DNA of 64,000 nt from Paenalcaligenes niemegkensis (GCF_022230885.1 NZ_JAKGCT010000001.1:294053-358052), one strand, 5' to 3'; positions 20,245-29,918 are shown, numbered from the stretch's first letter. Numbers and translations: made by a program. The notes: generated by a model from the letters alone, not told the origin.

Positions 20245-21120
20245 ATGCTAAAAGTAGTCCTTATCACCGGTATATCAGGCTCAGGAAAATCGGTAGCCTT
20301 ACGTTTACTCGAAGACACTGGTTATACCTGTGTTGATAATCTACCTGTACAGTTTTTAGCGGATTTTGTAAATCGTTCTATCGATACAGGCATCGAACGC
20401 GTTGCCATCGCCATTGATGTACGCGCCCCTGGCGACCTTAACACCCTGCCCGAAGCCATTTCCCAAGTTCGTGAAAGCGGTATCGCCCTGCGGGTGATCT
20501 TCCTGGATGCCAATGATCACACGTTACGGCAGCGCTACTCCGAGTCTCGCCGCCGCCACCCGCTTACCGACCGCTTACGCTTAGACGGCGTATCGCCGTC
20601 CCTGCAGGCATGTATAGATGCCGAGCGGGAAATGCTTTCCGCATTGCGCGAACAAGAGCACGTCATCGACACCTCCGACCTTACCCCAGGTCAGCTACGA
20701 GCCTGGGTGCGAGATCTGGTACAGGCAGACCGAGCCCCAGTCGTCCTCACCTTTGAGTCTTTTGCTTATAAACGAGGCGTCCCCGGTGACGCCGATATCA
20801 TGTTTGATGTGCGCTGTCTGCCAAACCCTCACTATGATGCCGAGCTTCGTCCCATGACCGGCCGTGATGAGCCGGTTGCCAAATGGCTATCGCAGTTCGG
20901 CAGTGTAGAAACTATGATCGACGATATCGCCGGGTTTGTTAATCGCTGGTTGCCCTTATACATGCAAGACACTCGAAACTATCTCACTGTAGCCGTTGGC
21001 TGCACAGGCGGTAAACACCGCTCTGTTTATGTAGTCGAGCAACTGGCTTTACGATTTGCGAGCCACTCGCCATTACTCGTACGTCACCGAAACCAACCAC
21101 CTGTGGATATGCCTGCATGA
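20245..21120 (+). CDS. rapZ: RNase adapter protein RapZ
   Basis: A 291-residue P-loop protein. Walker A GISGSGKS is at 9-16, and FESFAYKRGVP (near 170) and TVAVGCTGGKHRSVY (near 249) are hallmark RapZ segments. In enterobacteria RapZ binds glucosamine-6-phosphate and steers RNase E to the GlmZ sRNA. In betaproteobacteria the targets are less clear. Its stop overlaps the rlpA start by four bases (ATGA). Confidence 0.95.
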   Translation: MLKVVLITGISGSGKSVALRLLEDTGYTCVDNLPVQFLADFVNRSIDTGIERVAIAIDVRAPGDLNTLPEAISQVRESGIALRVIFLDANDHTLRQRYSESRRRHPLTDRLRLDGVSPSLQACIDAEREMLSALREQEHVIDTSDLTPGQLRAWVRDLVQADRAPVVLTFESFAYKRGVPGDADIMFDVRCLPNPHYDAELRPMTGRDEPVAKWLSQFGSVETMIDDIAGFVNRWLPLYMQDTRNYLTVAVGCTGGKHRSVYVVEQLALRFASHSPLLVRHRNQPPVDMPA

Positions 21121-22160
21121 TTTGTCGTAAAAACGGGGGTTTATTGCTGCTATTGGCAATCCTCGCCATTCTCGCAGCTTGTACAGCCCCTCCCCAAAGC
21201 AGCACCTCATCGGCCGATGGCGGATACTATAAAGACGACGGTCCTGGGATGAGCCCCCAGGCGATTTACACGCCATTCCCAATGCCAGCCCCCGAATTGA
21301 AAAACATGCTCCCGCCAACATGCGGCCCTACACCGTACTTGGGAAGCGGTACGTCCCCCAGGCAGGCGAACAGTCATTCAGGCAAACCGGCACAGCATCA
21401 TGGTATGGAAAAAATTCCATGGCCGCAAGACCGCAAATGGTGAAATCTACGATATGTACGCCATGACGGCAGCACACCCCACTCTGCCTCTTCCTAGCTA
21501 TGCCAAGGTTACCCGGCCAGGCACAGGGCAATCCGTCGTGGTCCGCATCAATGACCGAGGCCCCTTCCATAGGGCGCGAATCATCGATTTATCCTACGTC
21601 GCGGCGGCAAAACTGGGGCTGATCAACTCAGGAAAGGGCTCTGTGGTGGTAGAGGCCATCACCAACGAAGACATACGCAGTGGCCGCTTCCAGGATAGCG
21701 CCAGCGCAGCTGTCGTTGATGTCGAACCGCCCCGGTCGGGCCCTGGTCAGGCTGCGCCTGAAGAGGTGCCTGACGCGCTGGAAATGCTGGCTAAAACCCA
21801 GCTAGAGAACGCCATGAACGACACTCCCTCATGGAGCAGCGACGCCGATAGCCAGCGCCTGGTAGTTGAAGAAATCGGACCGGCTCCCCGGCCAGCGTGC
21901 TGAAACCTATTTCCGGTAGTGGCGTGCCCAGAGTCTATTTGCAGTTTGGGGCCTTCAGCGCTTCTCAGAGCGCCACCGCCCTCGTCGAGCGCATCAACCG
22001 CCAAACCCGAGAGGTCGAGTACCGAGACGCCTACATCGAGCCTGCCAATGACCTGTTCAGAGTTCAAATTGGCCCCTACGAAACACGTACTGAAGCCATT
22101 AACGCAGCCTTGCGCATTGAACAGGAAACTGGCCTGCAGGCTAGCCTGGCCGTACGTTAA
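21117..22160 (+). CDS. rlpA: Septal ring lytic transglycosylase RlpA family lipoprotein, with three frameshifts
   Basis: Lipoprotein signal LLLLLAILAILAAC gives a lipobox Cys at about residue 22. A double-psi beta-barrel RlpA domain (KKFHGRKTANGEIYDMYAMTAAHPTLPL, then VVVRINDRGPFHRARIIDLSYVAA) and a C-terminal SPOR domain (VYLQFGAFSASQSA) follow. These parts lie in three frames. Single-base additions at the A run 21300-21304, the A run 21409-21414 (giving ASWYGKKFHG) and the C run 21886-21889 (giving GPAPPASVLKP) restore one ORF of about 348 codons. RlpA cleaves denuded glycan strands at division septa, and SPOR targets it there. Probable sequencing errors; a true pseudogene is the alternative. 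Confidence 0.85.
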
Positions 22161-22221
22161 AAACCAGCCAGCATGGCCTGTCTGACCGTAGACCTGCCGA
22201 CAGTGCAGTGGACGAGGGCAA

Positions 22222-23154
22222 TCAGCCTTTCAAGCTCAATGCATAACTATATAAAACATCGCGTCCTAAACCCGTCGCTTTAACGGCAATCTTCGTCGCG
22301 TCACGCACCGAAAGCGTTTCCAGCATGACCCTCATCCAGGCTTGCGTAGCCTCGTCTATCTCGTCACTTTGCTCAGCCTCTACCTGTTCTTCTGAGTGCA
22401 AAATCAATACAAACTCGCCTTGGCCATGATGACTATCAGCATCCAGCCAGTTCAACGCATCGCCCAAGGAAACGGTATGAACCTGCTCAAAGCGCTTGCT
22501 CAGCTCGCGCGCGATACTGATTGTGCGGTCTGGGCCACACACTTCCAGCAGATCTGCCAGGCTGGCCCTCAGGCGATGCGGCCCTTCGAACATCAGAACA
22601 GGACCCTTGAACTGTGACCAGGAGCGCAACCATTTAACACGGGCTGTATGCTTGGGTGGCAAAAATCCGGCAAAGGCAAAAGCAGGATTTTCGTCAGTAG
22701 TTACGCCGGTTGCCATCAGGGCTGCAATGACGGCCGAAGCGCCCGGAATGGGCACCACCCTAAAACCGGCCTCGCGCACAGCACGGACCACTCGCGCACC
22801 CGGGTCGCTGACGGCAGGAGCCCCCGCATCGGACACCAATGCAACACGCTCGCCTTTCGCCAAGCGCTCAACAATCGCCTGAGCCGCTTTGGCCTCGTTA
22901 TGACGGTGAGCAGCAATAAGAGGTGTATCTACTCCCCAGGCCTGCAGCAGTGGACGCGTAGAACGTGTATCTTCTGCGGCAATAACATCACAGCGCAACA
23001 AGGTTTGCCAGGCTCGCAATCCAAGATCAGCGAGGTTGCCAATCGGTGTCGCCACTACGTACAAGGTGGCAGCCGGCCAGGACTGTCCACCAACACGCTC
23101 GGTGAGACGTTTCCATGTCGCCTCGCCCTGTAATTCTGCACTAAGCTCGTTCAT
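22222..23154 (-). CDS. rsmI: 16S rRNA (cytidine(1402)-2'-O)-methyltransferase
   Basis: A 310-residue tetrapyrrole-methylase-fold enzyme that 2'-O-methylates C1402 in the 16S decoding centre, using SAM. LYVVATPIGNLADLGLRA (near 32), AAEDTRSTRPLLQAWGV (near 60) and LVSDAGAPAVSDPGARVV (near 105) are canonical. It is divergent from yraN with a 33-base gap, a common arrangement, and convergent with rlpA. Confidence 0.95.
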   Translation of the reverse strand: MNELSAELQGEATWKRLTERVGGQSWPAATLYVVATPIGNLADLGLRAWQTLLRCDVIAAEDTRSTRPLLQAWGVDTPLIAAHRHNEAKAAQAIVERLAKGERVALVSDAGAPAVSDPGARVVRAVREAGFRVVPIPGASAVIAALMATGVTTDENPAFAFAGFLPPKHTARVKWLRSWSQFKGPVLMFEGPHRLRASLADLLEVCGPDRTISIARELSKRFEQVHTVSLGDALNWLDADSHHGQGEFVLILHSEEQVEAEQSDEIDEATQAWMRVMLETLSVRDATKIAVKATGLGRDVLYSYALSLKG

Positions 23155-23187
23155 ACTGCATTTATCCTGTTTATATTATGGAATGCG

Positions 23188-23668
23188 ATGCCGGCCCCAC
23201 CCAGCCCCCATCAATTAGCACGCTTAGCGCAAATCAAGACGCTAGGCAGGCGCACTCGTGCTAAGAGCTCATCAGGTACCAGCCATATGCACCCGGCTCC
23301 CCAGACTTCCCCGTCGCAAGACGTGGGTTTCAAGTACGAAGCCAGAGCCGCCATTTACCTGCAAGACCATGGGTTGCATATACTACAACGCAACGCACGT
23401 ACTCAGGTCGGTGAAATCGACCTGATTGCCACAGAACGGACTGTACCTGATATTTGTAGAAGTACGTTACCGTGCCAATCACCGCTACGGCGGTGCCTTG
23501 GCTAGTGTAAACCGCTCTAAGCAATGGCGAATAATACGCTCGGCGCAAAGCCTGCTGCCGATGCTGGGCAGGCGGTATTTCAGCGGAAAAACGCCGCCTT
23601 ACCGTTTTGATGTGATCGCTATCGACGACCTTAAGATGCATTGGATTACGAATGCATTTGGCGAGTAA
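23188..23668 (+). CDS. YraN/UPF0102 family putative nuclease, frameshifted
   Basis: UPF0102 proteins share an endonuclease-like fold related to Holliday-junction resolvases; their function is unsettled. The first part (23188 to about 23445) has GFKYEARAAIYLQDHGLHILQRNARTQVGEIDLIA, and the second (about 23445 to 23668) continues LYLIFVEVRYRANHRYGGALASVNRSKQWRI. GEIDLI and FVEVRYR supply the catalytic Asp/Glu/Lys-type residues. The shift is +1, so it needs one base removed or two (or five) added near ACAGAACGGACTG. Unlike the other breaks it is not a simple homopolymer undercall. Confidence 0.8.
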
Positions 23669-23833
23669 GCGTATTCCGGTGTACATCGCCGGGCGTCAAG
23701 TTTATGATTGAACCCTCTCGCACCGAGGCGGTCATACAAATGCTCCGCTTACATTTTGCTGTAATGCAAAAATCGGTAAGCTTCCAGCGCTTGCGCTAAC
23801 CACTGTTAATTTGAACATGCGATAATCAAGGCT

Positions 23834-24427
23834 ATGGATCTAATCGCCCACATGACAACGCACTTCGACGACTCTGTCGATGCCTTAAAAGCCAGCGCAC
23901 GTGAACTTGCCGAGCCCCTTACCGCTTCGGTCGAGCTTCTGTTTGCCACGCTCGCCAATAATGGAAAAATTCTCGCTTGCGGCAACGGCGGCTCGGCGGC
24001 AGATGCCCAGCACTTTATTGCTGAGCTCGTGGGCCGCTTTGAACGCGACCGCCTTCCCCTGGCCGGTATTGCCCTGAACACCGACACTTCGATTCTTACT
24101 GCTGTAGGCAACGATTACGGTTTTGATGCCATTTTCGAACGACAAATCAGTGCTCTGGGGCAAACAGGCGATATTCTGGTCGCTATATCCACCAGTGGTA
24201 ACTCGGCCAACGTCATACGTGCCATTCAGGTTGCACACGATCGCGACATGGTAGTGATCGCACTAACAGGCAAAGGTGGTGGCGAAATCGCCAAGGTGCT
24301 GGCTGACACAGACATCCACCTTTGTGTGCCCCACGATCGAACCATGCGCATTCAAGAGGTTCATATCGTTATGTTGCACGCCATGTGTGATGGTATAGAT
24401 GCTTTGCTACTCGGAGACACCCTATGA
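23834..24427 (+). CDS. SIS-domain phosphoheptose isomerase / DiaA-like protein
   Basis: A 197-residue protein with one SIS domain. ILACGNGGSAADAQHFIAELVGRFERDR, ALNTDTSILTAVGNDYGF and VAISTSGNSANVIRAI match GmhA (sedoheptulose-7-phosphate isomerase, LPS heptose) and its paralogue DiaA (DnaA-binding initiation factor). The rsmI-yraN-SIS-BON order is the one in which DiaA-type members sit, so I favour DiaA without excluding GmhA. It overlaps the following gene by four bases. Confidence 0.88.
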   Translation: MDLIAHMTTHFDDSVDALKASARELAEPLTASVELLFATLANNGKILACGNGGSAADAQHFIAELVGRFERDRLPLAGIALNTDTSILTAVGNDYGFDAIFERQISALGQTGDILVAISTSGNSANVIRAIQVAHDRDMVVIALTGKGGGEIAKVLADTDIHLCVPHDRTMRIQEVHIVMLHAMCDGIDALLLGDTL

Positions 24428-25140
24428 GCTTTACCCTTTTCCCTCATCGCCACGCGGTGGCTGCACTCGCCTTGGCTGGCTTGACAGCGCTGTCTGGGTG
24501 CGCTGCTGTTGTCGTGGGCGGCACAGCCGCCACTACCGCGGTGGTAGCTACCGATCGCCGCACCACAGGCGAACAGGTTGAGGACAAAGCCATTATTCTC
24601 AAAGCAGGCAGCGAAACCCGCCAAGTTCTTGAAGGCAAGCAAGGCCGAATCAATGTAGAGTCATACGGCGGTCAAGTATTACTGACAGGCGATGTTCCTA
24701 CCGAACAAGAGAAACAGCAGGCCAACGATCGTGTTTCACGTGTGGAAAAAGTGAAATCCGTGGTTAATCGGCTCCGCGTCGGAGCGCCAACCGAACTCAG
24801 CGTACGCAGCAATGACAGCTGGCTCTCTACAAAAGTCATGTCTACGCTCGTCAACACCAAAGATGTGCCAAGCCGCACCATTTCGGTCACCACCGAACGT
24901 GGTGTGGTGTATTTGCAAGGCCGGGTAACCCAGGATGAAGGCCAGCGCGCAGCAAAAGCTGTAGCAGGTATCCAGGGCGTTAACGAAGTCGTAAAATTAT
25001 TCCATTATGTCAGCCCGGAAAGCCTTATAGAACGTCGTGAAGCAGCTGCGGTCAAAGAAGGCAGCAGCACTCCATCTTCATCACCCGAGCAAAGCGCGAC
25101 AACGCTGGATGATGGCCCTCAGGCTATACCTGTACAATGA
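24424..25140 (+). CDS. BON-domain outer-membrane lipoprotein (DolP/YraP-like)
   Basis: A 238-residue protein with lipoprotein signal ALAGLTALSGC (lipobox Cys at about residue 21) and two BON domains at about 70-140 and 145-205 (GRINVESYGGQVLLTGDVPTE; RTISVTTERGVVYLQGRVTQDE). The C-terminal 40 residues are Ser/Pro-rich. The E. coli relative DolP (YraP) binds anionic phospholipid at division sites and supports envelope integrity. Overlaps both neighbours by four bases, so it is translated with them. Confidence 0.88.
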   Translation: MSFTLFPHRHAVAALALAGLTALSGCAAVVVGGTAATTAVVATDRRTTGEQVEDKAIILKAGSETRQVLEGKQGRINVESYGGQVLLTGDVPTEQEKQQANDRVSRVEKVKSVVNRLRVGAPTELSVRSNDSWLSTKVMSTLVNTKDVPSRTISVTTERGVVYLQGRVTQDEGQRAAKAVAGIQGVNEVVKLFHYVSPESLIERREAAAVKEGSSTPSSSPEQSATTLDDGPQAIPVQ

Positions 25141-25619
25141 ACACACTTATAAAATTTATTTTTGTTGGCGTAGTCGGCCTGCTGGCCGCATGCAACAGCA
25201 GCTCTAAAGCCCCGGACGTCAGCTTTCATACGCTTGACGGCGATGACATCACGCTGCAGTCGTTAAAAGGCAATGTTGTATTTCTTAAGTTCTGGGCAAC
25301 CGACTGCACTACCTGCGTAGCTCAAATGCCCGACACCGCGCAATATCACACTGACTATGCCGATAAAGGCCTGTCAGTAATCGCTGTCGCCATGAAACAC
25401 GACCCCGTTAACTATGTACGCAATTTCACCGAATCACGCCAGTTGCCTTTTACGGTTGCGCTTGATTCCGACGGCTCGGTTGCCAAGGCCTTTGATGATG
25501 TCCGCCTGACGCCCACTGCTTTCCTTATCGACAGACAAGGCCATATAGTGCGACGATATGTGGGTAACTACGATAAGCAAACTTTCATCAATACCCTAGA
25601 AAAAGCACTCGCCGGTTAA
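25137..25619 (+). CDS. TlpA/ResA-like thioredoxin-fold lipoprotein
   Basis: A 160-residue protein with a lipobox in VVGLLAACNSSSKAPDVSFHTLDG (Cys at residue 19) and an AhpC/TSA-Redoxin fold. The CxxC active site is in FLKFWATDCTTCVAQMP near residues 58-61, and the cis-Pro region in LTPTAFLID near 124. This type of periplasm-facing reductase serves cytochrome c or other cysteine protein maturation. Partners are not visible here. Confidence 0.88.
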   Translation: MNTLIKFIFVGVVGLLAACNSSSKAPDVSFHTLDGDDITLQSLKGNVVFLKFWATDCTTCVAQMPDTAQYHTDYADKGLSVIAVAMKHDPVNYVRNFTESRQLPFTVALDSDGSVAKAFDDVRLTPTAFLIDRQGHIVRRYVGNYDKQTFINTLEKALAG

Positions 25620-25645
25620 CTTAAGCCTTTACGTAACTAAAACCT

Positions 25646-25678
25646 AACCCCGGGAGCCCAACAGCCCCGGGTTTTGTT
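25646..25678 (+). terminator. Intrinsic terminator after the TlpA-like gene
   Basis: Two CCCGGG blocks separated by about 12 bases form a GC-rich stem followed by TTTTGTTT, 27 bases after the stop codon and before argB. Confidence 0.75.
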
Positions 25679-25701
25679 TAATCACTACCGACCACTACGC
25701 C

Positions 25702-26601
25702 ATGACTACTTCCAGCGACAATCCCAGCGACTCTCCCACTGTCAAAGCCGAAGTGCTCTCCGAAGCACTGCCATATATCCGACGTTTTCACGGCAAGACG
25801 GTAGTGATCAAGTACGGCGGTAATGCCATGACTGAAGAGGCTCTGCAACGCAGTTTTGCTCACGACGTAGTATTGCTTAAACTGGTCGGGCTTAAACCCG
25901 TTGTCGTCCATGGGGGTGGTCCACAGATTAACCATGCTCTACGCCGAATTGGTAAAGAAGGCACCTTCATTCAAGGCATGCGCGTCACCGATGCAGAAAC
26001 CATGGAAGTGGTCGAATGGGTACTGGGTGGCCAGGTGCAGCAAGACATCGTCATGATGGTCAATGAGGCAGGCGGCAAAGCGGTAGGCCTGACGGGCAAA
26101 GACGGCTGCTTGATCCAGGTCGAGAAAAAGCTGTTAGCAGATGCTGAAAATCCTGGAAAAATGCTTGATATCGGCTTTGTCGGCGATATCAAGCGTATTG
26201 AGCCCGCTGTGGTTAAGGCATTACAAGACGACGAATTCATCCCCATCATTTCATCCATCGGCTATGGCGCAGACGGACAAGCCTACAACATCAACGCAGA
26301 TGTCGTGGCCGGAAAGATTGCAGAAGTCCTGGGTGCCGAAAAACTGGTCATGCTTACCAACACGCCTGGCGTACTTGATAAAAACGGACACTTGCTACGC
26401 AAGCTGTCTGCTCAAACCATAGACGAGCTATTTAAAGATGGAACAATTTCAGGCGGAATGCTGCCAAAAATCTCTTCCGCCCTTGAAGCCGCCCGTAACG
26501 GAGTAAATTCGGTTCACGTTATCGACGGACGTGTTCCACACTGCCTGCTGCTTGAAATTCTGACGGATCGTGGTGTAGGCACCATGATTAGCTCACACTA
26601 A
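25702..26601 (+). CDS. argB: Acetylglutamate kinase
   Basis: A 299-residue amino-acid kinase catalysing the second step of arginine synthesis (N-acetylglutamate phosphorylation). [10 protein letters not shown] near residue 35, [16 protein letters not shown] near 65 and [17 protein letters not shown] near 252 are characteristic. The N-terminal extension fits the arginine-inhibited hexameric class. The stop is immediately followed by the ATG of the next gene. Confidence 0.95.
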   Translation: MTTSSDNPSDSPTVKAEVLSEALPYIRRFHGKTVVIKYGGNAMTEEALQRSFAHDVVLLKLVGLKPVVVHGGGPQINHALRRIGKEGTFIQGMRVTDAETMEVVEWVLGGQVQQDIVMMVNEAGGKAVGLTGKDGCLIQVEKKLLADAENPGKMLDIGFVGDIKRIEPAVVKALQDDEFIPIISSIGYGADGQAYNINADVVAGKIAEVLGAEKLVMLTNTPGVLDKNGHLLRKLSAQTIDELFKDGTISGGMLPKISSALEAARNGVNSVHVIDGRVPHCLLLEILTDRGVGTMISSH

Positions 26602-27348
26602 ATGCGTGTGCTTGGCCGCTGCCATAACGAAGGGCTGCGGCTGCCTAAATCGTCCGGCCGAACGCCAGAGACCGTCTGGCTCTTTGACCTGGACAACACT
26701 CTTCACAACGCGTCTCATGGCATTTTTGCGGCCATTGATTCGCGCATGGCGCTGGCCGTGGCCGAAATGCTGGATGTAGACGCACAAATCGCCGACACAC
26801 TGCGGTTAAAATACTGGCAGCGTTATGGTGCCACCATGATCGGCTTGCATCGCCACCACAATGTTAGTCCGCATGCATTTCTGCACCGCAGCCACGACTT
26901 CGATATTGCCCCGCTTCTTAGCGTGGAAACTGGGCTTAATCAGCAGCTCAAGCGCCTGCCAGGGCGCAAAATCGTATTGACCAATGCGCCCAGTGACTAT
27001 GCTTCACGCGTAATCAGGCTTGCGGGTATGCATCGTAACTTTGACGGAGTCTGGGCTATTGACCACATGCGGCTGCAAGGCCACTATCGTCCCAAACCAT
27101 CATTAGGACTGATGCGTCAGGTATTGGCTGCACTGCAAGTTCCTGCGCGGCAGGTAGTGCTGGTAGAAGACACCTTGCGCAATCTCAAGGCAGCCAAGCA
27201 GCTAGGTATGCGCACCGTGCATATCTTTAATGCAGGTACCCCTTACTCGGCCATCCATCGGGGCCGCAACCTGTATGTAGACCTGCGAGTAGACAGTATC
27301 CAGGAGCTGGCTCAACAAGTCGGTCAGTTGTCGCTTGTGGACAACTAA
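26602..27348 (+). CDS. Pyrimidine 5'-nucleotidase (HAD superfamily, SDT1-like)
   Basis: A 248-residue HAD hydrolase. WLFDLDNTLHNASHGIF (nucleophile Asp near residue 29), KIVLTNAPSDYASRV and VLVEDTLRNLKAAKQLGMRTV near 185-205 give the four HAD motifs of the pyrimidine 5'-nucleotidase group. It directly abuts argB, so it is probably cotranscribed, as in other Burkholderiales. Its stop codon overlaps, tail to tail, that of the following minus-strand gene. Confidence 0.85.
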   Translation: MRVLGRCHNEGLRLPKSSGRTPETVWLFDLDNTLHNASHGIFAAIDSRMALAVAEMLDVDAQIADTLRLKYWQRYGATMIGLHRHHNVSPHAFLHRSHDFDIAPLLSVETGLNQQLKRLPGRKIVLTNAPSDYASRVIRLAGMHRNFDGVWAIDHMRLQGHYRPKPSLGLMRQVLAALQVPARQVVLVEDTLRNLKAAKQLGMRTVHIFNAGTPYSAIHRGRNLYVDLRVDSIQELAQQVGQLSLVDN

Positions 27349-28097
27349 ACGGCGACGCCACAAACCTCACAGCCCGGGTCTTTACGAAAGCGCACGGTAT
27401 GCCAGTTTGAGTTGAGCGCGTCGAAGCTCAACAGGCGGCCTACCAGCGATTCGCCAAATCCACCCAGCAATTTCAGAGCCTCTGCCGCCTGCATGCAGCC
27501 AATCACCCCCACGAGAGGGGCGAAGACTCCAGTAGTGGCGCAACGTAGTTCTTCTACGTCATCAGCCTCAGGGAACAAGCAGCTATAGCATGGGGCTTCC
27601 CGATCACGTAAATCGTAAACGCTGATTTGTCCCGCAAACTGTATACCTGCCCCCGACACCAGCGGCTTGGCGAGCTCTACGCAGATACGGTTGATCGCAT
27701 GACGCGTAGCGAAATTATCCGTGCAATCCAGCACGATATCGGCCGCCTCGACCAAGGGACGCAGGCCGGCATCGTCGAGACGTTCGGTAATAGGGTGTAC
27801 GGTAACCAGAGGATTAAGCTGATTCAAGCTGTCTTTAGCCGATATTGCCTTAGGCAGGCCTACCCGATCAGTGGTGTGCAATATCTGGCGCTGAAGGTTG
27901 CTTAGCTCAACCACATCGTCATCGACGATGCTAAGGGTACCCACCCCAGAGGATGCCAGATAAAAGGCTGCTGGCGACCCCAGGCCGCCAGCGCCGACAA
28001 TCAGGGCATGCGACGCCACTATTTTTTCTTGAGCTTCGATTCCGAACTCGTTGAGTAACAAGTGACGCGCATAGCGCATTAAGTGCTGATCATTCAT
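27345..28097 (-). CDS. HesA/MoeB/ThiF-family E1-like adenylyltransferase
   Basis: A 250-residue protein. The nucleotide-binding loop VGAGGLGSPAAFYLASSGVG is near residue 35, followed by VDDDVVELSNLQRQILH and DCTDNFATRHAINR. Zn-binding Cys pairs are CYSC near 172 and CEVC near 244. Such proteins adenylate the C-terminal Gly of MoaD or ThiS for molybdopterin or thiamine sulfur transfer. Gene order behind ctpA is typical of Burkholderiales. MoeB versus ThiF cannot be settled from sequence alone. Confidence 0.88.
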   Translation of the reverse strand: MNDQHLMRYARHLLLNEFGIEAQEKIVASHALIVGAGGLGSPAAFYLASSGVGTLSIVDDDVVELSNLQRQILHTTDRVGLPKAISAKDSLNQLNPLVTVHPITERLDDAGLRPLVEAADIVLDCTDNFATRHAINRICVELAKPLVSGAGIQFAGQISVYDLRDREAPCYSCLFPEADDVEELRCATTGVFAPLVGVIGCMQAAEALKLLGGFGESLVGRLLSFDALNSNWHTVRFRKDPGCEVCGVAV

Positions 28098-28175
28098 GAT
28101 ACGGCCACATCCTAGGGCTGTGCATCCACAGGCACCAGACCCTCGGGTGTAACTTTATAGCGCTCGACCTTGCCC

Positions 28176-29621
28176 TTAATTACCGGGCTTTTTTTGAGCA
28201 TCAACTGGTTTAGCAGCGTCTACAGTAGCGGTATCTGTAGTGGGTTCCTCTGCTTTTGCCAGGGTAGGATCAGACTTTTTAACAGGACGTCCTTCGATGA
28301 AGTTGACTGCCTGCAACAACTGGAAGTCGTCATCGCCGCCGAACTCAAACATTTTGAGCTCTTCTACGTACTCGGACTCGTCGCTTTGCAATGACTCGTC
28401 TTCGAGTCCCGCATTGTGCAAGTGACGCTGCAGATCCGCCTCACGCGGGATACGGAACATATTACCTTGGGCCGTATCATCGACGACAATGTCGGGATCA
28501 ACACCTGTTACCTGAATGCTACGACCATTAGGAGTGTAGTAGAGCGCCGTCGTTAACTTGATGCCTGAGTCTTCACCCAAGGGCAGCACACTTTGCACGG
28601 AGCCCTTGCCGAAGGTTCGGTTACCCATGATAGTGGCGCGCTCGTGATCCTGGAGCGCCCCAGCTACAATTTCAGATGCGGAGGCAGAGCCGGCATTGAC
28701 CAATACAACTACCGGTACTTTCCTGAGCCACTCTAGCGAGGTCAACCCATCGTTATCGCCATTAAGCTCACTGAGCACCGATGTCATGGATTTGGAAAAA
28801 TACTCACGGTTTGACGACGGGATACGGCCCTTGGTAGAAACCACCAACTGACCAGGCTCGACAAAGGCCGATGTCACACCAATAGCGCTTTCAAGCAAGC
28901 CACCGGGATCATTACGCAAATCAAGCACCAGGCCACGTGGGCTGATACCCGCACTCAGGGTGCGCAACTGACGCACCAAGTCGGCCGCTGTCCGTTCCTG
29001 GAACTGGGAAATGCGCACATAGACGATCTCGTTATCCAGATTTTTGCCGCGTACACTTTTTACCTTGATGTGGTCACGAACGATAGTGATTTCCAGAGGT
29101 TTGTCGCGGCCAGCACGTAAAATCGTTAAGGTGACAGACGTTTGGGGCTCGCCACGCATTAATTTAATAGCGTCGTTTAACGACATATCTTTGGTCGCTT
29201 TACCATCGATATGCGAAATGATATCGCCCGACATCACGCCTGCTTTCGCAGCGGGGGTGTCTTCGATAGGCGAAATCACCTTGGGCCGGCCTTCCTCGCT
29301 GCCAATCTCTATACCTAGCCCGCCAAAGCCGCCTTGCGTCATGTTTTCCATTTCTTTAAACGCATCAGCGTCTAAGTAAGCGGAGTGCGGATCAAGGTCG
29401 TTAAACATACCCTTAATCGCGTCGTTCACAAGAGACTGATCAGTGACTGGCTCTACGTAACTACTTTTAATAGCGGAAAATACATTGGCAAACTGCTGTA
29501 GTTCACGCAAAGGCAATGGTTCGCCACGCTGCGCAGTTGCAGTGAGCGCAAGGCTAAGCAAGACGCCGCCCAACGCACCCAAACCAACTAAACCAATTCC
29601 GCGAAGCCTGCGAGTGCTCAT
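28176..29621 (-). CDS. ctpA: C-terminal processing peptidase, S41 family
   Basis: A 481-residue periplasmic serine protease. An N-terminal hydrophobic segment (GLVGLGALGGVLLSLALTATA) is followed by a PDZ domain (about 95-180, GGLGIEIGSEEGRPKVISPIEDTPAAKAGV). The S41 core has the catalytic Ser in NAGSASASEIVAGAL near residue 315 and the Lys in NRTFGKGSVQS near 340. It trims proteins with non-polar C-termini and controls murein hydrolases. The C-terminal end is uncertain: with one A fewer in the seven-base run at 28189-28195, the frame would continue to 28112. Confidence 0.92.
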   Translation of the reverse strand: MSTRRLRGIGLVGLGALGGVLLSLALTATAQRGEPLPLRELQQFANVFSAIKSSYVEPVTDQSLVNDAIKGMFNDLDPHSAYLDADAFKEMENMTQGGFGGLGIEIGSEEGRPKVISPIEDTPAAKAGVMSGDIISHIDGKATKDMSLNDAIKLMRGEPQTSVTLTILRAGRDKPLEITIVRDHIKVKSVRGKNLDNEIVYVRISQFQERTAADLVRQLRTLSAGISPRGLVLDLRNDPGGLLESAIGVTSAFVEPGQLVVSTKGRIPSSNREYFSKSMTSVLSELNGDNDGLTSLEWLRKVPVVVLVNAGSASASEIVAGALQDHERATIMGNRTFGKGSVQSVLPLGEDSGIKLTTALYYTPNGRSIQVTGVDPDIVVDDTAQGNMFRIPREADLQRHLHNAGLEDESLQSDESEYVEELKMFEFGGDDDFQLLQAVNFIEGRPVKKSDPTLAKAEEPTTDTATVDAAKPVDAQKKPGN

Positions 29622-29918
29622 GTAAGTCCTATCGAATTAAGTCAGAAAACCGCCACTTAACGCTAAGCAGCACAACAATCCTATTATAGACGGGGACAAC
29701 ATCAGAATGTGATAGCCATTACCCTGAGAAGTACCCCAGACCACAAGGTCTGTTTGTGCATCATAGGCGTAACCACTCGCCGTACACAATGTTAAGAAGC
29801 TTTTTTTGAAAAAACAGAAAATTAAGCGACGTTTCGAAGCGGCACAGTCGCATCTTGCCGTACTCCCTTGGGTAAAAGATGCCTATAAACTCACTGTACA
29901 AGCCCTGGGCTTGTAAAA
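29622..29918. other. Intergenic region upstream of ctpA
   Basis: About 300 bases between the ctpA start and the terminator of the deaminase gene. It is AT-richer than its surroundings and holds A/T runs near 29800-29820. I see no ORF, tRNA or convincing regulatory motif. The ctpA promoter presumably lies here. Confidence 0.4.

Noticed and set aside
22648..23133. A 161-codon open frame on the plus strand antisense to rsmI
   Set aside because: A shadow of a well-supported gene: low-complexity composition, no recognisable domain.
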